DNA from: Eucalyptus grandis
Taxonomy: Eukaryota; Streptophyta; Magnoliopsida; Myrtales; Myrtaceae
Length of the DNA: 64,000 bases
Direction: 5' to 3'
Assembly (NCBI RefSeq): GCF_016545825.1
Contig: NC_052622.1
Location: 41,315,263 to 41,379,262, forward strand
Below, piece by piece: positions 47,773-59,572 of the stretch (the stretch's first letter is position 1; each line of letters opens with the position of its first letter). The notes under the pieces were generated by a model. The model searched no databases and was not told where the DNA came from. It worked only from the letters and a program-made list of their open reading frames with translations. Both the position numbers and the translations under genes were made by a program.

Positions 47773-47847
47773 ATGCGGTCTCGGATTCTTGAGCTGCACG
47801 GGCCCGAGCAGCAGCAGCTCGCGCCTCGGCTTTCTTGTCGCCGATGA
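47773..47847 (+). CDS. upstream ORF (24 aa) in the TRM-like gene leader
   Basis: ATG at 47773 opens a 25-codon frame (MRSRILELHGPEQQQLAPRL then SCRR) ending TGA at 47845-47847, only 24 nt before the main start at 47872. It is in a different frame from the main ORF. A short uORF so close to the start could lower translation or allow reinitiation. Conservation is unknown, so this may be a chance ORF. Confidence 0.4.
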   Translation: MRSRILELHGPEQQQLAPRLSCRR

Positions 47848-47871
47848 GGTGGAGCGGCGTCGTCGTCGTCG

Positions 47872-50800
47872 ATGGAGGCCCCCGCATTTCGCCATAAGAG
47901 GTCCAAGCTCTGCGTCGCCGATCGGAACTCCGGCCACACGCTCTCCTCGCGCGGAGGTGAGCTCCTCTCTCTTCCTCTCTCTCTCGCCGTCTGTTCGGGG
48001 CTCTGTCGTCGCGTTCGGCTACAGCGGCTGTAGTGGGAGCTGACGAGTCGCGAGCGGCTGAGGAAAACAGTCGGGACGAGGCGTGCGCGGAGTTTGAAAT
48101 GTGGATCGTCTTCTGCGAATCGCTGTCGCGCTCTCTCCAGATACGGAGGGAAGTTTTCCGCGATCTGTTTGGCTGCTGAGAAAGCGGCGATGCTCGAACC
48201 GGGGGGGGACTTAATGCTCGTTTCGCGGCCTATTCTTTTTCCTAAAAACGCGCTGGCGGAGTTGGAAGCGGAGACCGCCTGCTTCTTATCGGAGCGATTC
48301 TTGGTTTCTACTTCAGTTTAGTGCGCAATTTCGTGATCGCTTTCGGCGATTTGCGTAATGCCGGAATTCAGCTGCTTCTTCCGAGCTTCGGCTTCGGTCA
48401 TCCGTCGCTGTTAGGCCCGGTTGTTTAGCAGAAATCTCGCTTTTCTCTCGTGCTGTCGCCATGATTTGGCTTTGCTTTTGTAGAGAGCTCCGGGTTTGAT
48501 CAAAAATAATTGCGGTGGTTTGACTAATAATTGCCGAGCGGCTCTTTTTTTTCTTCTCTTTCATCTTATCATGCTCTTCTCGAATTTTCCTTTTTTATTT
48601 CTTCCTTCATCATGTTATGCTTTCTATATTGTACCCCTCTATTCTTTCTATGTCGGGCCGATTGGTAAAGGTTGTCACTTTCTCTGTTGCTCGTATTCTG
48701 TGCCTTGATTGGTAATTTTTCGGGCATCCCATGCTTAGCTCACTGATTTATCAGCCTTGGAATAGTGAATTCTGATGTTATAACGCTTTCATTCCAGGAA
48801 ACAAGCAATTTCAAAGACAGAGGAACTTTGGTATAGTGGCCTCTGATTCTAGTTCTGAAAGTAGTGGCACTTCAGGCGAAGACTTGGTGAGTTGGCTCCC
48901 TTGCTCGTTCTTGTCATGAATATTTTGAACCGGAATCTTGGAAACAACAAATTTCTGACTGTATTTATGTGTTCTTTTTATGTCGTTGTGTCGAGGTGAA
49001 GTGCCATATTCATAATTAGCATGAATTACGTATTGTGAAATAACTGTTCTCACCAGATTTACTTGGCTTTGTAGATCATGCTGGATTTACGGTTGAGATC
49101 TAGCAAAAAAGCTGCCACCACTTCTGGCACTCCTATGAAGAAATTATTAGCCAATGAGATGTTGCGAGAAACTGGATCCAAGAGACAGTCACCGAGTGTC
49201 ATTGCAAGATTAATGGGTTTCGAAGGCCTGCCACTTCAGCAGCCTGGTCATAAGCAACAGAAGAGATATTTGGACAATCATCAGTCCGGGAGAAAAGTAG
49301 AGAAAGCAGAAAGGAGTAGTGCGTGTTCCAGCCGTCGATCATCTAGGAAAAGCTCAAAGGAGGAGGAAGAATTTAAAGACGTGTTTGAAGTTTCCGAAAT
49401 GTCAAAGTTACCAAGTAAGAGTTACTTACCAAAAGGGGCTGTGAAGTCTGCCATGACTGAAGCTGAAATGGAATTTATTTGCCAGAAATTTGTTGATGCA
49501 AAACGTCTTTCAACCGATGATAAGCTTCGGGATTCAAAGGAGTTTGATGATGCTCAGGTAATGGACTCAAACAAAGATCTCCTCGTTAAATTTCTGCAGC
49601 AACCAGATCCACTGTTCACGAAGCATCTGCATGATCTTCAAAGTCCTGAGTTTCAATCACATTTTAGTTCTGCGACTGCTTCAAAAGGTCCAGAAAGAAC
49701 CAGGAGTATAGATTCAAAACCAGGGAGGGAGAATCCGCCAAGAAGATGTGGCAGATCGCCAAAGATTTATCACGACAAGTTTATTGGTACTCCAGTCAGC
49801 GATACAGCTCATGGTACTCTCAAGTCGTCAAAGTTAGAGGGGCAAGTGCTCTCAGATATTCTTCCTACCCAGATTGTTGTTTTAAAGCCAAACCTTGGGA
49901 AGGCACATGGTCCTACCAAAAATAGTCTGTCTCCAACTTCGCTTTCGTTTTCTCCTGACGCAAGTCCAAGTTATAGGAATCATCTAGAGTGTCCTGTGGA
50001 TACGGAGCTTAAGTCAAAGGATTCACGAGAAATTGCCAGAAGAATTACTCGGAAAATGCGGAACAGTTATGGTTCTGGTTCAATCTATATAGCACCTGTC
50101 CAATCAGGGGGCTATGCTGGAGATGATAGCTCATCTACCATGTCTCTGAGTGACTCTGCATATGAGTCAGATATGACAGTATTGACGAACACAACTGCAT
50201 TGACGAATACAAGGTCTGTTAACTGTAAAAACCGATATAAGCACGCATCCTCTTCTACTGAGTCATCTGTGAGTAGGGAGGCGAAAAAGAGACTCTCAGA
50301 GAGGTGGAAATTGACTCACAGGTCTCAAGAGATTGGAGAAATTAGCAGAGGTGGCACACTGGCTGAAATGCTTGCTATTCCTGATGGTCAAGTGAGGAGT
50401 GCAGATTCAGGTCGAAAAATTGTCCAAGAAGGATTCAAAGTGGAGTTTGCTGGAGGCAATGCATCTGCAAGCTGTGTTGAACCTTTGGGCATCAGCAGCA
50501 GAGATGGGTGGAAGGACGTGTGCGTGAATAAGCTATCAAGATCTAGATCTCTTCCTGCTTCATCTGCAGTCTTTGGCAGTCCTAAAAGTGAAGCTCCTTC
50601 TGATTCCAGGCACCGGATGGCTAGAGAGATGGTGAGATGGGACAAGATTATGACTGCGAGGGAAAATTTTGATGTCAGAGATAGTTTTGTCAACAGAAAG
50701 TTCACACCAAGACATATTGAACGTCATCCTCCTCACTGCAGCAGTGGTGAGAGCAGTGATGCTTCATCAGAGTATCATTTGACTCAGTATAAAAGGAGAA

Positions 50801-52874
50801 GTGGCCTCAAGGAGATCGATCAGCCTGAACAGAGCCCTGCTATTTCTGAGGCATTTGGGGATGTGGTTCATGTTGGTGTTGCCAATGTGGGGTCAAAGAT
50901 GGTAACCTCGATTTCCGAACCTTCAAATCCGGAGCATCCATCGGCTAAAGTTAACTCTACTGTCTCCTACGCAGATGATGTCCAGGTATGATTGATACTT
51001 AATTCCTTATGTAAGAATGCTTTTTAGGGAGGGAACATTCATAGAAATGCATTTTGTGATATGTGAAATGTAGTCTTGATGCCTGTATGCATTCACCAGC
51101 AAATGTTTATTTGTATGCTTGCAAGTAGAGAATTCGTAAGGCTGCTGCATAATGCCTGGGTATTTCATAAGCCAGAGTTTGTCTCTTAGGTGGGCTTCAT
51201 GGTCATAAATAAGAAAAGTGCTTATTTAGCTGGAGCATGTTGCAAGAAATTTGATCTTTAGCTTTTTATTTTCTGAAGTAGATATAAGTTCTTTAAATTG
51301 AGCATCAGTTTTCTTTCTGAAGCCCAGACTTATGTATTCTGATTTAAGACCGACATGTCAGTCAGAAAACTGATGCTTTGCAAATGCATACTTTTCTTAT
51401 ACCTCCTAGATATTCCCAATGTTATCCATGAATGCATTTCTGCTTGTGAAAAGTGCGTTAGAATGGTTTGGATCATCATTTCACTCGTTATCTCTCATTC
51501 TTCCAGGGTCCATCTATCAATCCATCTAGAGAGAGTCCAGAACCTGTAATTCATTCAATACCTGAATCTGAATCTTCTGCAAGTTCGAAGGAGGCGGATC
51601 AACCCAGCCCAATATCTATTTTGGAAGCTCCTTTTAAGGACGATCTCTCATCGGGTTCTGAATGCTTTGAGAGTCTCAGTGCTGACCTTCATGGTAATCA
51701 AATAGCTACTCATTTTTTCCCCGTTCTTGGTACTGATGAAATTTTTCAAGTTATGTTACCTATAAGAGGACTTTTGGGCTGAGAAATATGTGCATTTCTC
51801 TTTTTATTTTCCACCTATTTTAGAGGCTGTCATGATGGCGTGACAGTAATTGTTGTGGTTGGCAACCAGTGGAAGTGAAACTGATTTGAGAGTTAAGTAG
51901 TTTAAGATGCTATCTACTTTGTCCAGTTTCAAATTTTATCTTTCAGCGGCTTCCGTTCGATAAATTTGTGAGTCACTGGTTTGGTAGAAATGTACCCACT
52001 GCTTTAGCCCAATGCTTTTAACGGTAGATTTGATATTTGAGATCAGCATTGAACTTTTCCTGGTTTTGCTACTTCTGTAATTCCAAGTAAATGTTTTTCC
52101 TCCAGCTATCGGCTATAATGCTAAAATGCTTCACAACAATTACTGGTCTTAGCCATCAAAGAAAATAGCTAGTTTTTTTTTTTTTTTTTTTAAAGAAAAA
52201 AATAATTAGAATTCTTTTTTTTTTAAACTTATTTCTTTCTCATTGTCTACTCTTTTCAAGGTCTTCGCATGCAACTGCACCTACTCAAACTGGAATCTCA
52301 AGCATGTACTGAGGGATCAATGCTTATCTCAAGTGATGAAGATGCTGGGGAAGGATTGATGCGTTTCTCAGGAGATAGAGGACTGTACAGAACTGAAGAG
52401 AGCTGGGAATCTTCCTACATTGTCAATGTCTTAGTGAGCTCTGGCTACGACAATTCTGATCCTGAAATGTTCATTGCAAAGTGGCACTCTCCTGAGTGCC
52501 CCGTGAATCCATTGGTGTTTGAAGAGCTAGAGAAAAGGTACTGCGATGAAAGTTCCTCAAGGTCTGCAAGGAAGCTACTCTTTGACCGTGTTAATTCGGC
52601 TCTTGTGGAAATTTACCAGCAACTCATGGATCCGCACCCATGGGTCCATCCACGGGCAGCGAAGTTGGATTTTAATTGGGATAAAGACTCTCTCCAGGAT
52701 GGTCTGATCCGGTTTCTGACAGGCCAACGGAAGAAGGGCTGCAAAGGCATGCTCGATAAGTTGTTGGCGAGGGAATCACCGTGGTTGAACTTAGGAGATT
52801 ATATAGATGTCATAGGTAGGGACGTTGAGAGGGTACTGATAGATGATCTTGTAGCTGAAGTACTGTCTATGTAA
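47872..52874 (+). CDS. TRM-like (TON1-recruiting motif / LONGIFOLIA-type) DUF4378 protein, 961 aa
   Basis: Five exons, 47872-47956, 48798-48886, 49075-50985, 51507-51693 and 52261-52874, total 2886 nt with all phases matching. Conserved blocks in order are SPSVIARLMGFEGLP (DUF3741/VARLMGL type, about residues 98-112) and KFVDAKRLSTDDKL...DSNKDLLVKFLQ (about 196-230). IVVLKPNLGK (325-334), SREIARRITRKMR, EAKKRLSERWKLTH and SRSRSLPASSAVFGSPK follow. The C-terminal DUF4378 region (about 758-961) ends LIDDLVAEVLSM. TRM proteins bring the TON1/PP2A complex to microtubules and control division-plane orientation and cell elongation; the exact subgroup is not assigned. The start fits because exon 1 joins exon 2 in phase 1. 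A CT-rich leader precedes it, with a 24-aa uORF at 47773-47847. Confidence 0.9.
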
Positions 52875-53441
52875 AGAACTTTATCAGCTTAGGGACTTCC
52901 ATGTATGCAGATCAAGCTATCGTTCCATGCCATAATAAAGTGAACAAAATTTGTAAGTTCTAAACCCATGCGTGACTGCTTATTTTGGATATTCTCAAAA
53001 TCAGACAGAATATGAAAATTACTGGCAGATTCGGGATCAGAAATAAATGTTTAGATGTAATGTTAACGGAGCCACCAGAAAAAGCGGGTGCGTGAACAGA
53101 GAGCATGTTATATGATTGACTGAAATAAAGCATAACCGAGTCACTTAATTGGATGATGGGCAAGCGAATGATCATGGTTCCTATCTGAAGAATTCTTTGG
53201 ATTGGTTTTGTTTTGAACCTGGAGAATCCATATAAGAACTAGGTCAGATCGGTCTCTTGGTGCGAAACCAAGCAAGTTAAACCCCAAATGATTTTTAGGA
53301 CGGCGGAATTGAGTGATGCCTCCAGTGACTTTCATAGAGAAAAATGGGGCAAGTCCATTATGCTTAGCGCAATATACAGTGTACATTTCATCTCGCTTTG
53401 GGCAATTTACAATGTAGGAACACTGTTATTTCTTCCAGCAT
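52875..53441. other. convergent 3' flanks
   Basis: Shared 3' region between the plus-strand TRM-like gene and the minus-strand HMA gene. No additional gene seen. An AATAAA polyadenylation-type signal for the TRM gene lies at 52934-52937 in context ATAATAAAG. Confidence 0.5.
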
Positions 53442-54642
53442 TCAGATTCTGCCGTCCGATCCATTGGTCGAGGACACTGCTGGGGCAAACGGCCAGAACC
53501 TAGCGGTTTTCACCTTGGAAACACTTGCCAGGACACTCAAAGGCGTCACATCTCCTACCACCGTCACTTTCTTTGCTGCAGAATCTATGTTGAAGGATGT
53601 CACTCCTGCGATTATCGTCACAAAATGAGCAGCTTTCAATCAGTTTAGTTAGAATGACTCCTTAAGAGAACTATGAGACACCGGGAGGGTGCTCCTTGAA
53701 AATTTGAAAAGGAGTGATTGCACATGCTCTTACCGGCCATCTTGGACAGATGTTTTCTAACTTTTCCTTCGCACCCTCGACAGTGCAGCGAGACCCTCAA
53801 TACGACAACCTGCAATTGTAGATCATCACACCTCTCGTCAGTATTCTGTAGAAGGGAATCTGATTCTTAAGTTTCTAAGCTGTGCTCTGAAGAGAACCTT
53901 AATAATTCATCTAATGTTTGGATACGAGGGATTATGATTGGTCGAGACAGTCTTAGAATAGTATGACAAGGTGGAACAGTCGTCTTGCTCATCAAATTTG
54001 CTTAAAGCTCGTTTCCACTGCATTTTTGTCTATTTAAGATACTTCATACCTCTAGGAAATGTATGTCCGAAGAGAGAGACAGATTACCTGGTCTGAAGTG
54101 GGTTTTGAGCGAGAAGAGGATGAGGGATTGGAATTGACGAATCGGTCAAGTTGATCCGAAGGCTGGCTCTTCTTGTGCTCATCCAAAACCGAAGTTAAAA
54201 CCGAGTCGTCACTGATTAGAACGGTGTCACTTAACAGATATCTGGAGGAACTAGGAGGGGTGCAAAGGTCACCGGGAAGGGCAATTGTCTTTTTGATAGC
54301 ATCCTTCTGTTTCAAAGATTTTTCCTTGGTGAAATCTTTTCGGCCTTCATTCGATTTTGGTGACGTCTTGCTTTGATCACGAGGAGTTGGCTTGGAAGAG
54401 CCTTTCTTGCCGATGTTCTGAAGCTGATGGTGGTGCGGCTTCAGCTGAATTGGTGGTTCATGAGAAGCCGCATGTGCTGCAGAAGCGGGCGATTGTTTGG
54501 AGGTCAGTCTCCTCGAATCGGCGATGATGGGGTTGTGGCGGTCGATGGCTCGGCCTCCGAGTCCAGCATAGGAGGATTTATCCATTATGGTGGCTGTGGA
54601 AGTCGAAGCTTGGGACGTACAGAGGCTTTGTATTTCCTTCAT
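53442..54642 (-). CDS. NaKR-like heavy-metal-associated (HMA) domain protein, 264 aa
   Basis: Three exons on the minus strand, 54088-54642, 53734-53809 and 53442-53605, total 795 nt, phases consistent. The N-terminus MKEIQSLCTSQAS with GGRAIDRHNPII is typical of the NaKR (sodium potassium root defective) branch of plant HMA/HIPP proteins. A low-complexity linker follows, with the CTPPSSSRYLLSD motif. Exons 2-3 encode one HMA fold: VVVLRVSLHCRGCEGKVRKH with metal-binding CxxC at about 195/198, then GVTSFNIDSAAKKVTVVGDV and TPLSVLASVSKVKTARFW. NaKR1 acts in phloem for long-distance ion transport and FT movement. No CaaX prenylation motif is visible at the C-terminus (ends GSDGRI), unlike HIPPs. 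A TATA-like ATAAATAG on the minus strand lies at 54721-54728. Confidence 0.88.
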
Positions 54643-54720
54643 GTCTTGGGGGGATTGAGGAAAGAGACAGCCAGGGAACTAAAAAGATGATTTGGCCTTC
54701 CGCTTCAAAGCTCAAGGCTT

Positions 54721-54728
54721 CTATTTAT
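54721..54728 (-). promoter_or_regulatory. putative TATA box of the NaKR-like gene
   Basis: ATAAATAG on the minus strand, about 80 bp upstream of the start codon at 54642. Position and sequence fit a plant TATA box; no transcript data. Confidence 0.4.
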
Positions 54729-55921
54729 CTCTGTCCTCACGGGGGCATTCGAAAATCCTATTGCTCCTTATAAAACTGCCTAGGTAGGACCCGAGTCGAG
54801 GTTAAGGTGGTAAACCGCGCCGATCAACGAGTCGAACGGCAATTAGTCCTAACCCCCTAGTGATTCGCCATTGTAAGCCGAAGCACCAGTACCTTAGACC
54901 TCGTTCTCTGACTATATTAAATAAAGCGGAAAGCAAACCGAAAGGAGAAGATCCTGGCGCGGAAGTTCAAAAGCATTGATGGGAATAACAGAGGAAAGAT
55001 GGGCCTGTAACGTTTCTTTTTGGCCAGCGAAAGAGCTGCAACTTTGAAAAGGGGAAACGAAAAGAAAGTGGATAGAGAAGGACGCGGATATATTCTTATG
55101 GAACATATTCGGCCAGATAGTGAGCCATCTTCTGGAGAATTTCTTTTCACTGGATTTGGCAAAGATACAGAGCCCACTTTCTTTTTCTTCCTCTCCTTTT
55201 TCCTCCCCCCATGAGCTAAGCTCCAAACGCATCTCCTTCACAAGCTTGCAGAATCAGATGCTTCCATGGCTTTCTTCTCTCTTCCTTTTCATTCCTGGGC
55301 CTGCCGCTTTTTGAATGCCATCATTATGGCATCCTTGCCGCACTTGAAAGAAGGGTTGCAGTCCTGAGCGTTTGCTTGTACCACAAGATAAAGGAATACA
55401 TTATTTGCATAGATTGGGTTCTCTTTTGGAGGTATTCTTGTTGCCGGAAACCGCAACAATCAGCTTTGATTCCATTTTGTTAGGAGTACACGCCAGAGGT
55501 TCGATACCTTTACTTGGGAAGACCAATAAGAGAGAGCATAAGCCCGAACGCGTTTATTCACTCAAAAGTCTAAGTTAATGACTTATATAAGCTAACTAAG
55601 ATATAATAATTGCTCTATACTACACTAATTCTTCGGTGTGAGATTTTTCTAACACAACTCATTTACACATGCATCCTAATACTTCTAAATCATCTCTGGT
55701 TCTAAACCGATAGGGGAATCACGCAATAAATTTTTTCGAAATATTGATTGATGTGACATTGTCTCACCGGATGAATCAAGCCTTTTCATTTTGTGAATGA
55801 AAAAGAATACTCATCTTCAAGATCTAATGAGTGTTTAAGCAAGCGTGATATTTGTGCGTGGAGCTTTCTTAATTATGATTAAAAAGAAAATTGGTGGTTA
55901 CATCAGGAGGTGACAATAGTG

Positions 55922-55973
55922 GGAAGTTATTAGAAATGTTTTTTTTTTTGGTAAGGAAGTTATTAGAAATGTT
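55922..55973. repeat. 14-nt T-rich micro-insertion with perfect 19-bp direct repeats
   Basis: GGAAGTTATTAGAAATGTT occurs at 55922-55940 and 55955-55973 without a mismatch. Between them lies only TTTTTTTTTGGTAA. On the minus strand this is TTACC followed by an A run, which looks like the very 3' end of a retroposon with its tail, inserted with a 19-bp target duplication. Confidence 0.65.
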
Positions 55974-57763
55974 GATTATATCTCTTTTTGATCTTTTTAT
56001 TATTCAGTGCATGAGCAATTTGAGAAAGTCTCTGAAAATTAGACAAAACTCACTTTTACCTATGGCCAATGGGCCGGCACATTGCACGGCCCGTCACCCT
56101 GATGGGCTGGCTCGAGCACATTATGTCGGGCCTAGATTTTGTTTTGTTTTTTTTTGTTTTTCCTTTTATCTAGAAAATTCTTAACAAATTCAAAAATTCA
56201 ATCTTATTTATACTTCATTCATCATAATTTTGGCAACGAGAATCATAGCAACACAGAAATAAAATTTTCAAATGTCAAGCACAAACTGTGACTTCAATAC
56301 ATCAAATTAAATATATTTATGACTATGTTTGTTCTAACGACTGGGATCTACATACAACCCTTCTCGATGGCAATGACACTTTTTGCCATTTCTTAACACT
56401 GTTTGCATACTATGTGACCGTTTATATCTTTGAAGAATTCCCATATGTCCCCTTTTCACCATTGCTTACCCAAAATGGGCACAATGTGGTCAAAATGGGC
56501 CATATCTTGTATGGAGAGAGGGAATTGTATACACAGTGTGTTAAACAATCAAATTGTTGAGAACTTTTGAAAGAGGAATACAGGGCGAGAAAAATGAGCA
56601 GGAAAAACCTCTAATTTTAAAGAAAATTCTTAGATTTTTTCTAACACTCACGCTGCATCTGTGTGAGGTTTACCTTACTTCATTCAGATGTATTCTCTCA
56701 AACGTCCCATCTCCTTTGCTTATGTCCATATATCACTAAACTATCGCATTGATGAAGTATATATTCATCAGCTTCCCCACTCCATTTCCATCTTCTCACC
56801 ACCATAAAAAGGAGAATGAAAACTTCAAAATTAGACAGTTCGCAAAATTCAGAACTTTCTTCCATTAATTGCATTTTACTGTGGATCAGTCACTCTTCAA
56901 TGTCAAAAAAAACGCCGCTTTTAGAAGGGTCGAAATGAGTGCCCTTGATAAGAGTCTTTGGTCTGTGAAGGTCCACGCTAATTAGCCTTATGCTTGGAAG
57001 AGGATGTTGAGGCTGCCCTATCTGTGTTAAAGCCTTGTATTAGGTACTAAGTTGGCAATCGGTCACGACCCATTCTCATGGTTTCATAATTGCCTAAGGT
57101 CTCTTTCGCACAAGTATTCTCATAATGTCTTGAACGGTCCATTACACGGCCAGAGTTTCGGCGCTGTTGGTGAGGGAAAACGACTGGTTTTGGCCAACAT
57201 CTACTGAGAGATTTGATGCTATTGTTCACATTCAGTATAGGGAGTTTCCACCAAGCAATGAATTGGTTTTCTCAGTTGCTGTTCGTGAGATGCTTGGCAT
57301 GAATTCAGACATTGCTCGTGAAGCCTCTCGGCATCAATGTAATCTGGTTTTCATGCAACAATTCTAGCCATGGTTCGTAAAGTGGATGGCGATTCTTAAC
57401 AGTTTGCCCACTCGTGAGTGAACGACTAGACGGGAGGCTTCAGGTTTCAATGTCTTGTTCGTTACGTGCATCTCCTGATGTCTCGAGAAATCATCTGAAC
57501 TTCAAATTTCCTCTGCCATTTGAAGCACTCCTCTGAAGGGAAAGTGTCTTGATGTTGAAGATGGCTGCAGATTCGTTGTATATATCATCAGCCATTTGCA
57601 TCAAAATAGCTCTTTATAACCGGATTCCACTGTAAACTCATTCATTTAAAAGTTAATGATCCTCAGATCCATGACCATTAACGCCCATTAGTTAATGATC
57701 CTAACACATACTTCAGGATTTTCCTTGAAAAGGCTAATAGTATTCTATGGATCCCTAAAGAGT

Positions 57764-57816
57764 TGGTCGAGTGGTTAAGTGCTTGAATCAGATATGATAA
57801 ATCTCGTGTTTAATCC
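57764..57816 (+). ncRNA. tRNA-like / SINE-like pol III promoter relic
   Basis: TGGTCGAGTGG (57764-57774) matches the A-box consensus fully. GTTTAATCC (57808-57816) matches the B box at all but one position, with normal A-B spacing. The surrounding sequence (GTTAAGTGCTTGAATCAG) resembles plant tRNA-derived SINE heads, but it does not fold as an intact tRNA and I could not define a 3' end. Tentative. Confidence 0.3.
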
Positions 57817-58152
57817 ACCTTCAGATTAAACTTGAGGATGAAGCTCACCGTTTTACTGATGGAGCTGAACCTGATGCGTGTGGATGGGTTGATCTGCGTG
57901 TTTGCGTGAACATTAATGCGAGGCCAAAGGTTGAATATCTCGTGCTGATGACTTCTTATCCTCTATGTCTGTTAGAGGTGATGGATGCTCTTTGAAAAAC
58001 TAGTGTAAGTGGCTCGTGGGTGTTGATATAACCTGAAGTCCATGGGTGCTCTTTTCGCTTTCTCTGTGTATTACCGAGACATAACACCTTTATCAACTCT
58101 CTTTTGTCGGATATTAGGGATACATGATCAATTCTAATATGAGACACTTTCG

Positions 58153-58624
58153 CTACGTTTGGTCGTCCAGACTTTTAATAATCATAAGACTGGATTTGAT
58201 AAGATATGAAATCTAGAGGATTTTGTTATATCTTATTCATTGTTTAATGATTATAATAATAAAGTCGATATATTCACATCATATTATATATATTATTTGG
58301 TATAAATGCCATATGAATCACAAATTTAAAAAATGGAGATGGTAAAAATTTCTTATTATGAATATTAAAAATCCTATTCACTTTTATTCCAACTCATTAT
58401 AAGATAATTTTATCCTATTTGTATCTCTTTTATATCCCACTTTGTCATATTTTGATTAATGACCAAACGCGGGATATGATAAATTTTATTATATCATGAA
58501 TTTTATCCCGACCGCCAAACATAACCTTTGAGATATTTGTATCGTTGTTGTTTTAAAATAAGACTCAGTATGAATTCTAGGATTTTTAACAATTATAATA
58601 AATTTTGGAATTATCCCAAATAAG
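58153..58624. mobile_element. MITE (TACGTTTGG ends) plus flank, tandem copy 1
   Basis: The left end TACGTTTGGTCGTCCAGA and right end read inward TATGTTTGGCGGTCGGGA (about 58529) bound an AT-rich element. The element and about 90 bp of right flank (to 58624) are repeated immediately downstream. Non-coding. Confidence 0.6.
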
Positions 58625-59383
58625 ATTGAAATTTAGGAGATTTTGTTATATCTTATCCACTATTTAATGATTACAATAATAAAGTCGATATATTCACATT
58701 ATATTATATATATTATTTGGTATAAATGCCATATGAATCACAAATTTTAAAAATGGAGATGGTATAAATCTCTCGCGATACTCTTATCTACTTTATTTTT
58801 ATTTTATTTTCCTCTATTTTAATTTATTTCTTTTTTATTTCTTTCTTCTCCTTCCATCATTCTCTAATAAAATTTTATTATATAGAAAATTGTACAAATA
58901 TACCTAAAATACTAAACCACCTAAAATATGTAATAAATATATATCTATATATTGAATTTATATTATAAGAAAAAATAAATTCGAACATATAAATAAAAAA
59001 AAATTCTTATTTTTCGTTATTTTGAAATACTATAATTCAAAAATATTATTTATATTGAGATATAATTTTAATTTGTTAATTTAAGAAATTTGTTATTTGA
59101 CAAAAAAATTTCTTATTATGAATATTAAAAATTCTATCAACTTTTATTTCATCTCACTATAAGATAATTTTATTCGGTTTGTATTCCTTTTATATCTCAT
59201 TTTGTCATATCTTAAGTAAGCACCAAATGTGGAATATGATAAATTTTATCATATTCTGAACTTTATTCTGACCGCCAAATGTAACATTTGAGATATTTGT
59301 ATCACTGTTGTTTTAAAGTAAGACTTAGTATGAATTTTAGGATTTATAACAATTATAATAAATTTTGGAATTATCCCAAACAT
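58625..59383. repeat. tandem copy 2 of the MITE block, split by an AT-rich insertion
   Basis: 58625-58764 matches 58190-58340 of copy 1, and 59108-59383 matches about 58347-58622, at high identity by eye. About 340 bp of AT-rich sequence (about 58766-59107) interrupts the copy. The left terminus of the second copy is missing, so this is a segmental duplication rather than a second clean insertion. Confidence 0.65.
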
Positions 59384-59404
59384 ACAAGGAAAAAAAAGGA
59401 AAAA

Positions 59405-59454
59405 AAAATTTGGACCATTTCTCGATTTGTGCGTGTCATCCTTGCGCAGGGGCC

Positions 59455-59487
<33 letters not shown>

Positions 59488-59506
59488 CGGATGTCTCCGA
59501 AGAGAC
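59405..59506 (-). ncRNA. U6: U6 spliceosomal snRNA
   Basis: Full-length 102-nt U6 on the minus strand. The 5' stem-loop GTCTCTTCGGAGACATCCG is followed by the invariant ACAGAGA box (GATACAGAGAAGATTAGCAT) and CCCCTGCGCAAGGATGACAC, with the 3' end GAGAAATGGTCCAAATTTT running into a T tract (pol III terminator). Relative to the usual plant U6 the 5' stem carries a compensated change (CTC/GAG) and one ATAAAA to CTAAAA difference. U6 pairs with U4 and U2 and forms the catalytic core of the spliceosome. Upstream TATA and USE are intact, so this is probably an expressed gene. Confidence 0.95.
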
Positions 59507-59529
59507 AATCTCTTCCCCCTCGGTTGGAC

Positions 59530-59572
59530 AATATAAACTGAGGCACATGAGTGTCGACGGCCGATGTGGGAC
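59530..59572 (-). promoter_or_regulatory. U6 promoter: USE and TATA box
   Basis: On the minus strand, a perfect plant upstream sequence element GTCCCACATCG lies at 59562-59572 and a TATA box (TTTATAT, about 59530-59537) about 25-30 bp before the U6 5' end. The gap between them is about 24 bp, the short spacing that specifies RNA polymerase III in plant snRNA genes (pol II types have about ten more). Confidence 0.85.

Larger units (their letters stand above)
54643..58152. other. intergenic, no protein gene seen
   Basis: ORFs are short with no recognised family. It contains the 19-bp-repeat micro-insertion at 55922-55973 and a tRNA-like pol III promoter at 57764-57816. Confidence 0.5.

Noticed and set aside
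50388..50705. 105-codon antisense ORF in the TRM-like gene
   Set aside because: Shadow of the conserved sense exon; no independent features.
57167..57367. Plus-strand ORF with LINE-RNase-H-like feel
   Set aside because: On closer reading no RNase H motif or neighbouring RT remnants could be supported.
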